Shown one piece after another: positions 1 through 15,486 of a DNA stretch of 64,000 nt (position 1 is its first letter; each line of letters begins with the position of its first letter). This stretch comes from Alphaproteobacteria bacterium. GTDB lineage: Bacteria; Pseudomonadota; Alphaproteobacteria; RF32; CAG-239. The position numbers and the translations under genes are program-made. The notes under the pieces were generated by a model that saw only the letters and a program-made list of their open reading frames with translations, searched no databases and had not been told where the DNA came from. The stretch lies in NCBI GenBank assembly GCA_017477185.1, contig JAFUXF010000035.1:1-64000 (forward strand). The letters are read 5' to 3'.

Positions 1-39
1 ATTCGCAATTTGAGTCTGAAATTTGTTCACAAGATTCTT

Positions 40-264
40 TTATGCTTCAGGCGGTAGTATTTTAATGCGGCATTGATAATAATTTAAAAGCAGAAAATAC
101 TTCCTCCAGCTGACACTTTCTCCCATTTCAATATAATCTATTGTCGCAGGATGAAGATGTGTCTCTTGCGCCACCAACTCAATCGGCTTTTTAAGTTGCC
201 GCCGGATAAGACCGAGTTGCAATCCCATTTCTTGCTTAAACGTTTTATTTCCGAATTTTTCCAT
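40..264 (-). CDS. Small XRE-like helix-turn-helix protein (element copy 1)
   Basis: A 74-residue protein resembling an XRE/Cro-type helix-turn-helix: a leading helix (LGLIRRQLKK), the HTH core (ELVAQETHLHPATIDYIE) and a closing helix (WRKYFLLLNYYQCRIKI). It is clearly related to the proteins at 5983-6201 and 56369-56590, with which it shares the pattern LGL-R-Q-K, V-ET, ID-IE-G, W-R-Y-LL-YY. I chose the ATG at 264 because GGAG lies six bases upstream; a longer frame starting at a TTG exists but has no ribosome site. It follows the terminator of the RNA at 294-448 by about 30 bases and has no promoter of its own in that gap, so it probably depends on read-through. DNA binding is inferred from the family; the target is unknown. 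Confidence 0.7.
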   Translation of the reverse strand: MEKFGNKTFKQEMGLQLGLIRRQLKKPIELVAQETHLHPATIDYIEMGESVSWRKYFLLLNYYQCRIKILPPEA

Positions 265-293
265 TTTGAACTCCATATTTTGCAATATAAAAA

Positions 294-448
294 CAAAAAA
301 CTCGCTTCGAAAAAAACGAAGCGAGGGAGTTCATCGCTGTGAAATTAACAGCCCTGCTTATTCAATATATTCACAGGCTCCCTCTTGCGAAGGAGTTATT
401 TTTAATTTCCGGAGCGATGAAGCCCCACAAACAGAACACCTGCTTGCA
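294..448 (-). ncRNA. Structured RNA of ~150 nt upstream of XRE-like gene (copy 1)
   Basis: Unrecognised RNA on the minus strand. Helix P1 pairs 330-338 with 413-421 (nine perfect pairs). Helix P2 pairs 341-348 with 402-409 (eight perfect pairs). A conserved CTCC/GGGAG hairpin and the conserved loop GAATATATTGAATA lie inside. The 3' end is an intrinsic terminator at 301-325, a perfect nine-pair stem (CTCGCTTCG / CGAAGCGAG) followed by a T run. Copies at 6236-6386 and 56625-56775 keep the same helices with different bases. The 5' end is inferred from the promoter at 455-482. Confidence 0.75.
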
Positions 449-454
449 CCCTCC

Positions 455-482
455 ATAATAAGCAAGGCACTCCAAAATGCAA
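455..482 (-). promoter_or_regulatory. Promoter of structured RNA, copy 1
   Basis: On the minus strand, TTGCAT (477-482) and TATTAT (455-460) are separated by 16 bases. The same boxes and the same spacing occur in all three copies, although the spacer sequence of copy 1 differs from the others. This conservation argues for a true sigma-70-type promoter that starts the RNA near 448. Confidence 0.7.
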
Positions 483-508
483 CAAAAAACGTGCAAAACT
501 TTGCACGT
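483..508 (-). terminator. Intrinsic terminator after ftsH
   Basis: Nine-pair hairpin (489-497 with 500-508) followed on the minus strand by six T residues. It ends transcripts coming from ftsH and the hairpin RNA at 566-632. It directly precedes the promoter of the 150-nt RNA, so that RNA is insulated from upstream transcription. Confidence 0.7.
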
Positions 509-565
509 TTTTCTAAAATTTAAATATTGAAACTGATAAAAGTTCGATAAATTCGGAAAATAGTA

Positions 566-632
566 AGGTTTGGATTAAATTGCGACAGGAGCGTACATAA
601 GCGTGCGTGACTTAGCAATTTAGGACAAACCT
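566..632 (-). ncRNA. Hairpin RNA in ftsH 3' region (element copy 1)
   Basis: Minus-strand stem-loop between the ftsH stop and its terminator. Outer stem 566-572 pairs with 626-632 (seven pairs); inner stem 577-583 pairs with 615-621 (seven pairs); the apical loop is about 31 bases. Copies 2 and 3 have the same two-stem plan in the same place with largely different sequence. It may be a 3'-UTR structure rather than a separate gene. I do not recognise it. Confidence 0.5.
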
Positions 633-658
633 GCACTAGTTTCCAATTTTGCGAACTT

Positions 659-2524
659 TTAAAGTTCGGGGATAGAAGATTGGGTACGTCTCTCATCACT
701 AACCGGTACTTCTTCCGATTTATCAATCGGCTTTCCGGCAATCACATCTTTAATTTCCTCACCGGTTAAAGTTTCATACTCTATCAAGGCTTTAGAAAGA
801 GTCTCCCACTCTTTTTTCTTCTTTGTCAACAGAGATTTAGCTTGCTCATAAGCGGTTGTCATCAAGCGTTTAATTTCTGAATCGACAAGACGAGCCGTCT
901 CTTCGCTGACATTTTTGTTCTGAGTAACAGACTTTCCGAGGAAAACTTCCCCCGAATTTTCTGCATACAAAACAGGCCCCAAAACATCACTCATGCCCCA
1001 TTCGGTCACCATCGAACGGGCCAAATTCGTGGCTGCGGCAATATCCGAAGAGGCTCCTGAGGTGATTTTATCAGCCCCATACTTGAGTTCTTCAGCCACA
1101 CGTCCGCCCATGCAAATCACCAAACGAGAAAGCATTTTTGTTTTAGAATAAGAGTATTGATCTTTTTCCGGTAACTGCTGAACCATACCCAAAGCACGCC
1201 CTCTCGGAATAATCGTTGCTTTGTGAATAGGGTCGGATTCTTCGGTATAAAGAGAGCAAATAGCGTGTCCTGCTTCATGATAAGCCGTTAATTCTTTTTC
1301 CTTATCATCCATCGCCATTGATTTACGCTCATTACCCATCAAGACTTTGTCTTTTGCTTCATCAAAATCTTTAGAGGTAACTTTACGTTTGTTTTTGCGA
1401 GCTGCAAGCAAAGCCGCTTCATTCACTAAGTTTGCCAAATCTGCTCCCGAAAACCCCGGAGTACCGCGAGCAATAACGGATAAACTGACATCTTTAGCGA
1501 GAGGGACATTTTTCACATGGACTTTTAAGATTTCCTCACGCCCTTTTTTATCGGGGTTTGAAACCGTCACCTGACGGTCAAAACGCCCCGGACGCAATAG
1601 CGCAGGGTCAAGAACATCCGGTCTGTTTGTTGCCGCAATCACAATCACATTTTGATTATCATCAAAACCATCCATCTCAACCAGTAATTGGTTTAGAGTT
1701 TGCTCGCGTTCATCATTACCGCCGCCCAAACCGGCACCACGATGACGACCGACAGCATCAATCTCATCAATAAACAGCAAACACGGCGCGTTTTTCTTGG
1801 CTTGTTGGAACATATCACGCACACGAGAAGCACCGACACCAACAAACATCTCTACAAAATCAGAACCCGAAATTGAGAAAAACGGCACATTTGCCTCACC
1901 GGCGACAGCCTTAGCCAATAAAGTCTTACCTGTTCCCGGAGGACCAACCATCAAAACGCCTCTCGGAATTTTACCGCCCAAACGTTGAAATTTTGAAGGC
2001 TCTTTTAAGAAATCGATAATTTCCTCCAACTCTTGTTTAGATTCGTCACAACCGGCAACATCAGCGAATGTGACTTTTTTAGTATTTTCAATCAAGCGAG
2101 CACGCGATTTTCCGAAACTCATCGCTTTATTATTACCGGAATTAGCTTGTTTCATAAAATAAATCCAAACCCCAACCAATAAGATCATCGGAAACCACGA
2201 AATAACGATTCCCCAAAACGTATTAGCAGATGTGTCTTCAGGCTCAGCTTTAACCACTACGCCGTTTTTGCGCAAGGTTTCCACCATTGACGGATCATAA
2301 GGAGCGTAAGTATAAAAAGCCCGACCGTCTGTCAATTGTCCGGAAACACTTGAACCGGCAATAGTCACCTCCGTAACCCGTTTAGCTTCCACTTCATTCA
2401 TAAAGTCGGAAAAAGCCAAACTAACCGATTTTGAGTGTTTCATCCCTTCATTAAAGCCACCCATCAAAGTTGACAGAACAATAATTGCCACCAACCATAT
2501 AATAAAACTTTTTCCTGCTTTCAT
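659..2524 (-). CDS. ftsH: ATP-dependent zinc metalloprotease FtsH
   Basis: Membrane-anchored AAA+ protease that extracts and degrades misfolded membrane proteins and short-lived regulators. At 621 residues it has normal length. Two N-terminal membrane segments (about residues 7-24 and 104-124) flank a periplasmic domain. The AAA module shows Walker A GPPGTGKT, Walker B LLFIDEID and the second region of homology [17 protein letters not shown]. The zinc protease site is HEAGH. It ends the minus-strand series pal-cpoB-tilS-ftsH, a conserved order in alphaproteobacteria. The gap to tilS is only 50 bases, so co-transcription is likely. The stop is followed by copy 1 of the RNA/XRE element instead of an immediate terminator. 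Confidence 0.98.
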   Translation of the reverse strand: MKAGKSFIIWLVAIIVLSTLMGGFNEGMKHSKSVSLAFSDFMNEVEAKRVTEVTIAGSSVSGQLTDGRAFYTYAPYDPSMVETLRKNGVVVKAEPEDTSANTFWGIVISWFPMILLVGVWIYFMKQANSGNNKAMSFGKSRARLIENTKKVTFADVAGCDESKQELEEIIDFLKEPSKFQRLGGKIPRGVLMVGPPGTGKTLLAKAVAGEANVPFFSISGSDFVEMFVGVGASRVRDMFQQAKKNAPCLLFIDEIDAVGRHRGAGLGGGNDEREQTLNQLLVEMDGFDDNQNVIVIAATNRPDVLDPALLRPGRFDRQVTVSNPDKKGREEILKVHVKNVPLAKDVSLSVIARGTPGFSGADLANLVNEAALLAARKNKRKVTSKDFDEAKDKVLMGNERKSMAMDDKEKELTAYHEAGHAICSLYTEESDPIHKATIIPRGRALGMVQQLPEKDQYSYSKTKMLSRLVICMGGRVAEELKYGADKITSGASSDIAAATNLARSMVTEWGMSDVLGPVLYAENSGEVFLGKSVTQNKNVSEETARLVDSEIKRLMTTAYEQAKSLLTKKKKEWETLSKALIEYETLTGEEIKDVIAGKPIDKSEEVPVSDERRTQSSIPEL

Positions 2525-2574
2525 TTATTTTCCTCTTATTAATACACTTTACAAGTTATATAAAGCACTTCAGT

Positions 2575-3672
2575 CTAAAACTCAACCTTCATTTTACTTT
2601 TAACCAAAGCAACCCTCAATTTGTATGGAAGCTGAGACTTAGCATATTCTAGGTGACTCGCCACAAAATCCTCCCAAATTTTTTTTGGCATTTTTGTTTT
2701 AAGTTTTAACTCAGGGACAATCCAGATTTTTCCTTGAGCAATAAATATTTCACAATGCCCCAGAGTCGCCCCCCTAAAACGTGGCATAAAAACAGCTTTT
2801 TGCAAACGCTCAACATCTTCTGCACAAACCGTATAATCACTATGTGCAACAGTTCGAATAAGTTCACTCAAGACTCGATAAATAATTTCATCGTGCTGCT
2901 GACTTAAAACATTCAAAGATAACGACACCCCACACTCATCCCAAAAACGAACATGCTGTTTTATAAACTTAGTGACCTGACTCTGAATATAATCACGACT
3001 GCGTCTCAAAACCGCCATAGTATCAACAATTCGCTTCGGGGAAACACCGATAGCCTCCTCCATTTGCGGCAAAAATTTACGGATTCGCACACGCAAAAAA
3101 TCATCACTATTATTGGAACTATCTGTTACCCACTCTATTTTTTTTTGCTGTAAATACTTTTTCAAAGATTCCGGAGAAACTGTCAGTAAAGGACGCAAAA
3201 TTTTCAGCCCATACATCTCACTGACTTCTTGCATACCACACAATCCGTTTAGCCCGCTTCCCCGTTGCAACCGCATTAAAAAAGTCTCTGCCTGATCCAG
3301 CTGATGGTGAGCCACACACAAACATCTTATCCCATTTTGCTGACACCATTCACTTAAAAGACGATACCTTGCAAGCCGTGCTTCTTCTTCGATTCCTGTC
3401 TTTGGTTTATCACCTTGCCAAACAAGTATATGGTGCTCGATTCCTTTTTTTTTCATCAACTGATGCACATAAGCTGCCTCACTGCCAGATTCCGGTCGCA
3501 AACCATGATCTACCGTAAGAGCTATAACCCTCTTGCCCAACGGCCTTAAACATTCGTCAAGCCACAAAACCAACGCCAAGGAATCAGCTCCGCCGGAGAC
3601 CCCTGCAGCCAAAACATTATCATCCAGATTATACTTTTTCAAAAATTCTTGCACCGAAAAACCTATTGACAC
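2575..3672 (-). CDS. tilS: tRNA(Ile)-lysidine synthase TilS
   Basis: Attaches lysine to C34 of the minor tRNA-Ile (CAU), changing its decoding from AUG to AUA; essential in most bacteria. The N-terminal PP-loop ATPase motif SGGADS is at about residues 26-31, followed by DHGLR and the AHHQLDQAETFLMRL segment typical of TilS. The C-terminal part is poorly conserved. Length 365 is within the family range. The start overlaps the end of cpoB by ten bases, indicating translational coupling. It lies upstream of ftsH in the usual alphaproteobacterial arrangement. Confidence 0.95.
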   Translation of the reverse strand: MSIGFSVQEFLKKYNLDDNVLAAGVSGGADSLALVLWLDECLRPLGKRVIALTVDHGLRPESGSEAAYVHQLMKKKGIEHHILVWQGDKPKTGIEEEARLARYRLLSEWCQQNGIRCLCVAHHQLDQAETFLMRLQRGSGLNGLCGMQEVSEMYGLKILRPLLTVSPESLKKYLQQKKIEWVTDSSNNSDDFLRVRIRKFLPQMEEAIGVSPKRIVDTMAVLRRSRDYIQSQVTKFIKQHVRFWDECGVSLSLNVLSQQHDEIIYRVLSELIRTVAHSDYTVCAEDVERLQKAVFMPRFRGATLGHCEIFIAQGKIWIVPELKLKTKMPKKIWEDFVASHLEYAKSQLPYKLRVALVKSKMKVEF

Positions 3673-4502
3673 TTCAGCATTTTAGCTTCATTTGCCGCTT
3701 TTTTCAACAAATCAGCACTGGCATTTGGAAACTCGGCTTTAACTCCGCCAAACGCCGCACAAGCATCTGCATTTTTCTTTAAGGATTTCATAGACATCCC
3801 GAGTTTAAATAAACTATCGGCACCTTTTGCACCATTTTTATAATTTTGATACCCTTTAGCGAAAGCAACGGCTGACTTAGCGTAATCTTTTTGGGCGTAA
3901 TAAACCTCTCCCAACCAATATTGAGCATTTCCGGCCAATTTATCATTTGGGTTCTGATTAAGAATCTTAGAAAAATTTTGTTCTGCCGTTTGATAATTGT
4001 TAGCCTTAAGAGCATTTAAGCCGTTTTGATAAATTTCTGCAATTTCTTTGCTCCCTATAGGCTCAAGAACTTCTCCTTTAACGGCATCACCTGTCACAGA
4101 CTTTGGTGCGTCATTTGCCTTAGGAGCGTTAAACTTCGGAGTCGTCTCCAATGATGGTCCATTATCTGAAACAGCTTTTCCTTCCAGCAAATTAAAGCGA
4201 GTATCAATATCTTTATTAATCATTGCAACCTTATCATCAAAGGTTTTAATTTTATATTCCAACTCTTCAACCTTACCGTTCAAAGTACGCATTTGCTCTT
4301 CTAACTGTCCGAGTCTCACCTGTACATCAGAAGATTTTTGCGGATTTTCTGCATTTTCACGATAATTTTGACGTTGCAACGACAAAACATCTTCACGCAA
4401 AGCAGAAATCTCACTCTGCAATGAAGATAAAGACTGAGCTTCTGCAGTTGAACCCCAGACGCATAATGCCGCGCCCATCAGCAAACATTTAATATTTCTC
4501 AT
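3663..4502 (-). CDS. cpoB: Tol-Pal system / cell division coordinator CpoB (YbgF)
   Basis: Periplasmic TPR protein that links peptidoglycan synthesis with Tol-Pal-driven outer-membrane constriction. It has an N-terminal signal peptide (hydrophobic stretch then AEA around residue 22), a coiled-coil segment (about residues 25-95) that trimerises in the family, a linker rich in Pro, Ala and Lys, and C-terminal tetratricopeptide repeats (about 160-279) with motifs such as YWLGEVYYAQKDY. Length 279. It sits between pal and tilS as in related genomes. A strong terminator separates it from pal, so it may have its own promoter, which I cannot define. Confidence 0.93.
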   Translation of the reverse strand: MRNIKCLLMGAALCVWGSTAEAQSLSSLQSEISALREDVLSLQRQNYRENAENPQKSSDVQVRLGQLEEQMRTLNGKVEELEYKIKTFDDKVAMINKDIDTRFNLLEGKAVSDNGPSLETTPKFNAPKANDAPKSVTGDAVKGEVLEPIGSKEIAEIYQNGLNALKANNYQTAEQNFSKILNQNPNDKLAGNAQYWLGEVYYAQKDYAKSAVAFAKGYQNYKNGAKGADSLFKLGMSMKSLKKNADACAAFGGVKAEFPNASADLLKKAANEAKMLKCQ

Positions 4503-4604
4503 AATATCTACTTCCTTAAAATGATATTAAACCATTGTAAATCTGCAAATAACATAATACGAATAAATCATAATCTCAAGATGAAAAATAGCATATTAGC
4601 ACAA

Positions 4605-4638
4605 CAAAAAAGAGAGATGCTTAATACAGCATCTCTCT
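4605..4638 (-). terminator. Intrinsic terminator after pal
   Basis: Perfect ten-pair hairpin (4611-4620 with 4629-4638), then a T run on the minus strand, about 20 bases past the pal stop. It may allow high pal expression with partial read-through into cpoB. Confidence 0.85.
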
Positions 4639-4660
4639 TCTTAAACTCAGCTTAACCGAA

Positions 4661-5122
4661 TTAGAAGCCTGCTTTTACAACAGTAACATCACGACGGTTT
4701 TGAGCCCAAGCTGCTTCGTTGTTACCTAAAACAGCTGGTCTTTCTTTACCATAAGAAATGGTAGAAATTCTGTCAGCAGCAATACCTTGAGATACTAAAT
4801 ATTGCTTAGCTGCGTTTGCACGACGAGCACCTAAAGCCAAGTTATATTCTCTTGTACCACGTTCATCGCAGTAACCTTGAACGATAACATTAACTTTCTC
4901 GTGTTTCTTCAACCATGCAACCTGAGTATCCAAAATTTCAGCTGAATTCTCAGTAATGGCAGAACTATCAAAAGCAAAATAAATTTTGTCTTCAGCATTA
5001 GCCATAAAGTCACGAGCCAATTTAGAATCACATTCACTGCCACCGAACAAACCGCCGTTAGCACCGAACAAAGAACATCCTGACAAGGCAATTACTGCGA
5101 ACAAACTTAAAAGTTTTTTCAT
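4661..5122 (-). CDS. pal: Peptidoglycan-associated lipoprotein Pal
   Basis: Outer-membrane lipoprotein that binds peptidoglycan and the TolB protein, keeping the envelope layers together during division. The signal peptide ends in the lipobox LSGC (Cys at residue 16). The OmpA-like peptidoglycan-binding domain covers about residues 45-153, with FAFDSSAI, GYCDERGTREYN and ALGARRANAAKQYL; the diaminopimelate-binding Asp/Arg pair is present. Length 153 is slightly short but normal. tolQRAB are not in this window, so the Tol locus may be split. Confidence 0.97.
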   Translation of the reverse strand: MKKLLSLFAVIALSGCSLFGANGGLFGGSECDSKLARDFMANAEDKIYFAFDSSAITENSAEILDTQVAWLKKHEKVNVIVQGYCDERGTREYNLALGARRANAAKQYLVSQGIAADRISTISYGKERPAVLGNNEAAWAQNRRDVTVVKAGF

Positions 5123-5330
5123 TTTATTTCTCCATATGGGTTTAATTTTCTTAATTGCTTAACAACTAATACAAGCATTAACTTAAGCAATAAAAATTTA
5201 TTTTTCAATAACAAAAATGATAAATATGATAAAAAAGTAAAAAAATCGTATTATTTTTTTGTTTTATGAACAATAAAGTATAACTTTTCATCCATCCTAA
5301 TTCTAAAGTGAGTTTTTACGATTCGAAAAC

Positions 5331-5358
5331 AAAAAAAACGGAAGATAACTCCTCCGTT
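5331..5358 (-). terminator. Intrinsic terminator after 168-aa gene
   Basis: Stem AACGGA (5337-5342) with TCCGTT (5353-5358), followed on the minus strand by eight T residues, ten bases past the stop of the gene at 5369-5875. Nothing else is visible in the roughly 250-base gap between pal and this gene. Confidence 0.75.
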
Positions 5359-5368
5359 CTCATTTTGC

Positions 5369-5875
5369 TTAAGATTTTTCATTAATTGCTAAATCGACCC
5401 GATTCTGAAATTGTTCTGCTTGAGAAAGTGTTCCATATTTACCAATCAAAGCACTGAGAGCACCGACAACTGAAGAATTGCGAGCGTCTGCCGCAAAGTC
5501 AACCATATTCAAATGTGTGCATAACTGTATGACTTTCTCTTTTTGCTGGAGCTTTCCTGCATTATCCAATGACCACAACAACCCGATCAAGGCTTTTTGC
5601 TTTCCCTGCCAAAAAAAAGGATACTCGACCAGCAGCTGAAACCAACTGTCAAAATCCTCCGCAGACCAATCCGAAACATCACCTGTTGTCTCTGGAAAAT
5701 TTTCCTGCACACGAGCCACCAACTTCTCGCGATAGAAATGATTATGATTAATCAATTCTTCAATCGCTGTTGTTTCTAAAAGATGGGTACTCATCTGCCT
5801 GTACACCTGACGCAATAGACTATAATCCTCTTTATGGGATTTATAATCTCCATATAAGTCTGAAATTTTTAACAT
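5369..5875 (-). CDS. Hypothetical protein, 168 aa
   Basis: Not recognised. A soluble, mostly helical, acidic protein with no signal peptide, membrane segment or Cys/His cluster. It is rich in aromatic and Gln residues (DFDSWFQLLVEYPFFWQGKQ around residues 74-94). It is monocistronic with its own terminator and lies between pal and copy 2 of the RNA/XRE element. Coding is supported by uninterrupted length, a terminator directly after the stop, and codon use like its neighbours. No function is proposed. Confidence 0.75.
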   Translation of the reverse strand: MLKISDLYGDYKSHKEDYSLLRQVYRQMSTHLLETTAIEELINHNHFYREKLVARVQENFPETTGDVSDWSAEDFDSWFQLLVEYPFFWQGKQKALIGLLWSLDNAGKLQQKEKVIQLCTHLNMVDFAADARNSSVVGALSALIGKYGTLSQAEQFQNRVDLAINEKS

Positions 5876-5982
5876 AATAAATAAAGTATTTAATTAAATG
5901 AATAATATTTTTTCGCATAAAATATAAAACAAACCACCAAAGAGTCAACGAAAATAAGAGACCTCTGCCTCTCATTTTGATA

Positions 5983-6201
5983 TTACTCTATAGGCACAAT
6001 ATCTATTTTATAACGATAATATTTTAACAACTCACAGTAATGCCGCCAATACCCTTTTTGCCCACACTCTATATTATCTATAATATCATAAGGGATATTT
6101 GTTTCCTTAGAAACTTGCTTGATTGTTTTTTGCTTTTGGATTCTCAACAGTCCCAATTTCGGACCAATAAGCTGTTTAATTTTCCGACCATTATTTTTCA
6201 T
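5983..6201 (-). CDS. Small XRE-like helix-turn-helix protein (element copy 2)
   Basis: A 72-residue protein of XRE/Cro type: LGLLRIQKQKTIKQVSKET forms the first helices, NIPYDIIDNIECG the recognition region and YWRHYCELLKYYRYKIDI the closing helix. It is basic, as expected for DNA binding. It is almost identical to the protein at 56369-56590 over residues 1-68 and diverges only in the last few codons. SD AAGGAG lies 11 bases before the ATG. Only about 35 bases separate it from the RNA B terminator at 6240-6265, and no promoter is visible there. A weak hairpin with a T-rich tail (about 5953-5975) follows the stop. Confidence 0.8.
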   Translation of the reverse strand: MKNNGRKIKQLIGPKLGLLRIQKQKTIKQVSKETNIPYDIIDNIECGQKGYWRHYCELLKYYRYKIDIVPIE

Positions 6202-6235
6202 ATTTACTAAACTCCTTATTTTGTTAATTTAAAAC

Positions 6236-6386
6236 AAAACTCGCCCCGAAAAAAAACGAAGCGAGGGAGTTAGCAACTGTTACCGAACAGTCTGTTGTAT
6301 TCAATATATTCCAACAGCTCCCTCTTACAAAGGAGTTGTTTTCGGCAAGGAGTTGCTACACTCCGCAAACAGAACACCCGCTTGCA
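6236..6386 (-). ncRNA. Structured RNA of ~150 nt upstream of XRE-like gene (copy 2)
   Basis: Same architecture as copies 1 and 3. P1 pairs 6271-6278 with 6351-6358 (eight pairs). P2 pairs 6283-6287 with 6341-6345 (CCGAA/TTCGG). P3 is a hairpin of 6292-6297 with 6312-6317 around the conserved GAATATATTGAATA. GAGGGAG and CTCCCTC (6263-6269 and 6318-6324) can also pair, and this competes with the base of the terminator at 6240-6265. In the terminator two G-U pairs replace the A-U pairs of copy 1. Confidence 0.78.
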
Positions 6387-6392
6387 AATACA

Positions 6393-6420
6393 ATAATAAA
6401 TAAGAATATAAAAAATGCAA
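6393..6420 (-). promoter_or_regulatory. Promoter of structured RNA, copy 2
   Basis: TTGCAT (6415-6420) and TATTAT (6393-6398) on the minus strand with a 16-base, T-rich spacer. Boxes and spacing equal those of copies 1 and 3. Confidence 0.72.
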
Positions 6421-6421
6421 C

Positions 6422-6451
6422 AAAAAAGGAGGTTATAAAAATAACCTCCTT
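6422..6451 (-). terminator. Intrinsic terminator after rpoC
   Basis: Eleven-pair hairpin (6426-6436 with 6441-6451) followed by a T run on the minus strand. It is identical to the one at 56811-56840 after ppdK, so it belongs to the duplicated element and not specifically to the host gene. Confidence 0.85.
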
Positions 6452-6478
6452 TTCTTACTTCATACCATAGAATGTGAT

Positions 6479-6569
6479 AAACCTTTGTGCTGCGCCGCAA
6501 CTTTTTGACGACATGTACAACTAGCTACATTAGGAAAAAAGTTGCAAGCATGACAATGGTTTTGCACAA
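6479..6569 (-). ncRNA. Hairpin RNA in rpoC 3' region (element copy 2)
   Basis: Minus-strand stem-loop between the rpoC stop and the terminator. Inner stem 6497-6506 pairs with 6536-6545 (ten perfect pairs); an outer five-pair stem joins 6479-6483 with 6558-6562. An alternative outer pairing (6485-6490 with 6564-6569) is mutually exclusive with it. Copy 3 is nearly identical. Copy 1 has the same plan with different bases. Confidence 0.55.
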
Positions 6570-6587
6570 TCCCTTAGGTACAAGTTT

Positions 6588-14938
<8,351 letters not shown>

Positions 14939-15486
14939 CCTTTTTTGTTAAATTCCGCGACCATTCCGACAAACCATAACGATTCGCACCCCGTCAACAG
15001 AAGGTTAATATTTATTTGTAAAATGAAAATCATCAAACCATAGGGAACAAAGCCTGACACGTTACTGGTGTGCCGCCCCTCTTGATGAGAAAACCTAAAA
15101 TAATTGCATGCAATTGCCGCACATTGCGGTAAAATTCGGCGCATAATAGACTCCTATTTTCGATTCTTGCAAGCAAAAAATGCAGTCACTTACAAAAAAT
15201 TTTTTTATGACAAAATATCAAATCTAATACCTTGACATTCACCATAAAATATAATCCCTTAACAATCATCAGGATGATTATTCTTATGCAAGACAAAAAA
15301 ACATCAAAATTGATTATGATAACAGTATTTTAGCCATCAGCCATTCTTTACTAAAGCATTTTGATTGCACTTCTGATTATGCCTCACTTTCTTTCCGTAT
15401 TTGCAACTTTATTGACAAACCGCAAATATATCTTTAGTGTAACGGTAATTTTCATGGCACAAAAAGTAATTATGACAGAGGTAAAA
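14939..15486. other. Intergenic region between rpoB and htpX
   Basis: About 550 bases. The minus-strand part is the presumed rpoB leader of roughly 200 bases. It contains a 14-base perfect palindrome (AATTGCATGCAATT, about 15101-15114) next to an inverted CCGCA/TGCGG pair. A 69-codon frame starting at 15144 and ending on the rpoB start is discussed under rejected items. The htpX side (15190-15486) holds A+T-rich sequence with no convincing promoter or structure. Confidence 0.5.
15143..15172 (-). promoter_or_regulatory. Putative rpoBC promoter
   Basis: Minus-strand TTGCAA (15167-15172) and TATTAT (15143-15148) with an 18-base spacer. The boxes match those used by other promoters in this window. 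It is the best candidate for transcription of rpoBC in the absence of an upstream rplJL. Confidence 0.5.

Noticed and set aside
294-448. The ~150-nt RNA as 6S RNA
   Set aside because: Rod shape, own promoter and terminator would fit, but three dispersed copies, the CTCC/GGGAG and GAATATATTGAATA motifs and linkage to an XRE gene are not 6S-like. Not fully excluded without a covariance search.
294-448. Type III toxin-antitoxin (RNA repeats plus ToxN-like toxin)
   Set aside because: The RNA has no tandem repeats and the protein is a small HTH with no resemblance to ToxN-family endoribonucleases.
6360-6450. Short frame with a hydrophobic stretch and lipobox-like FASGC before a stop, overlapping the RNA promoter
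   Set aside because: No start codon, and the hydrophobic codons come from the T-rich promoter spacer, which copy 1 does not share.
6270-6500. 76-codon minus-strand open frame inside element copy 2, ending ELLEYIEYNRLFGNSC
   Set aside because: It runs through the terminator, promoter and RNA helices, and copy 1 has stops at the equivalent place. Covariation of the helices explains the conservation better than a peptide.
15232-15260. TTGACA followed by TATAAT upstream of htpX
   Set aside because: The spacer is only about 12 bases, too short for a normal promoter.
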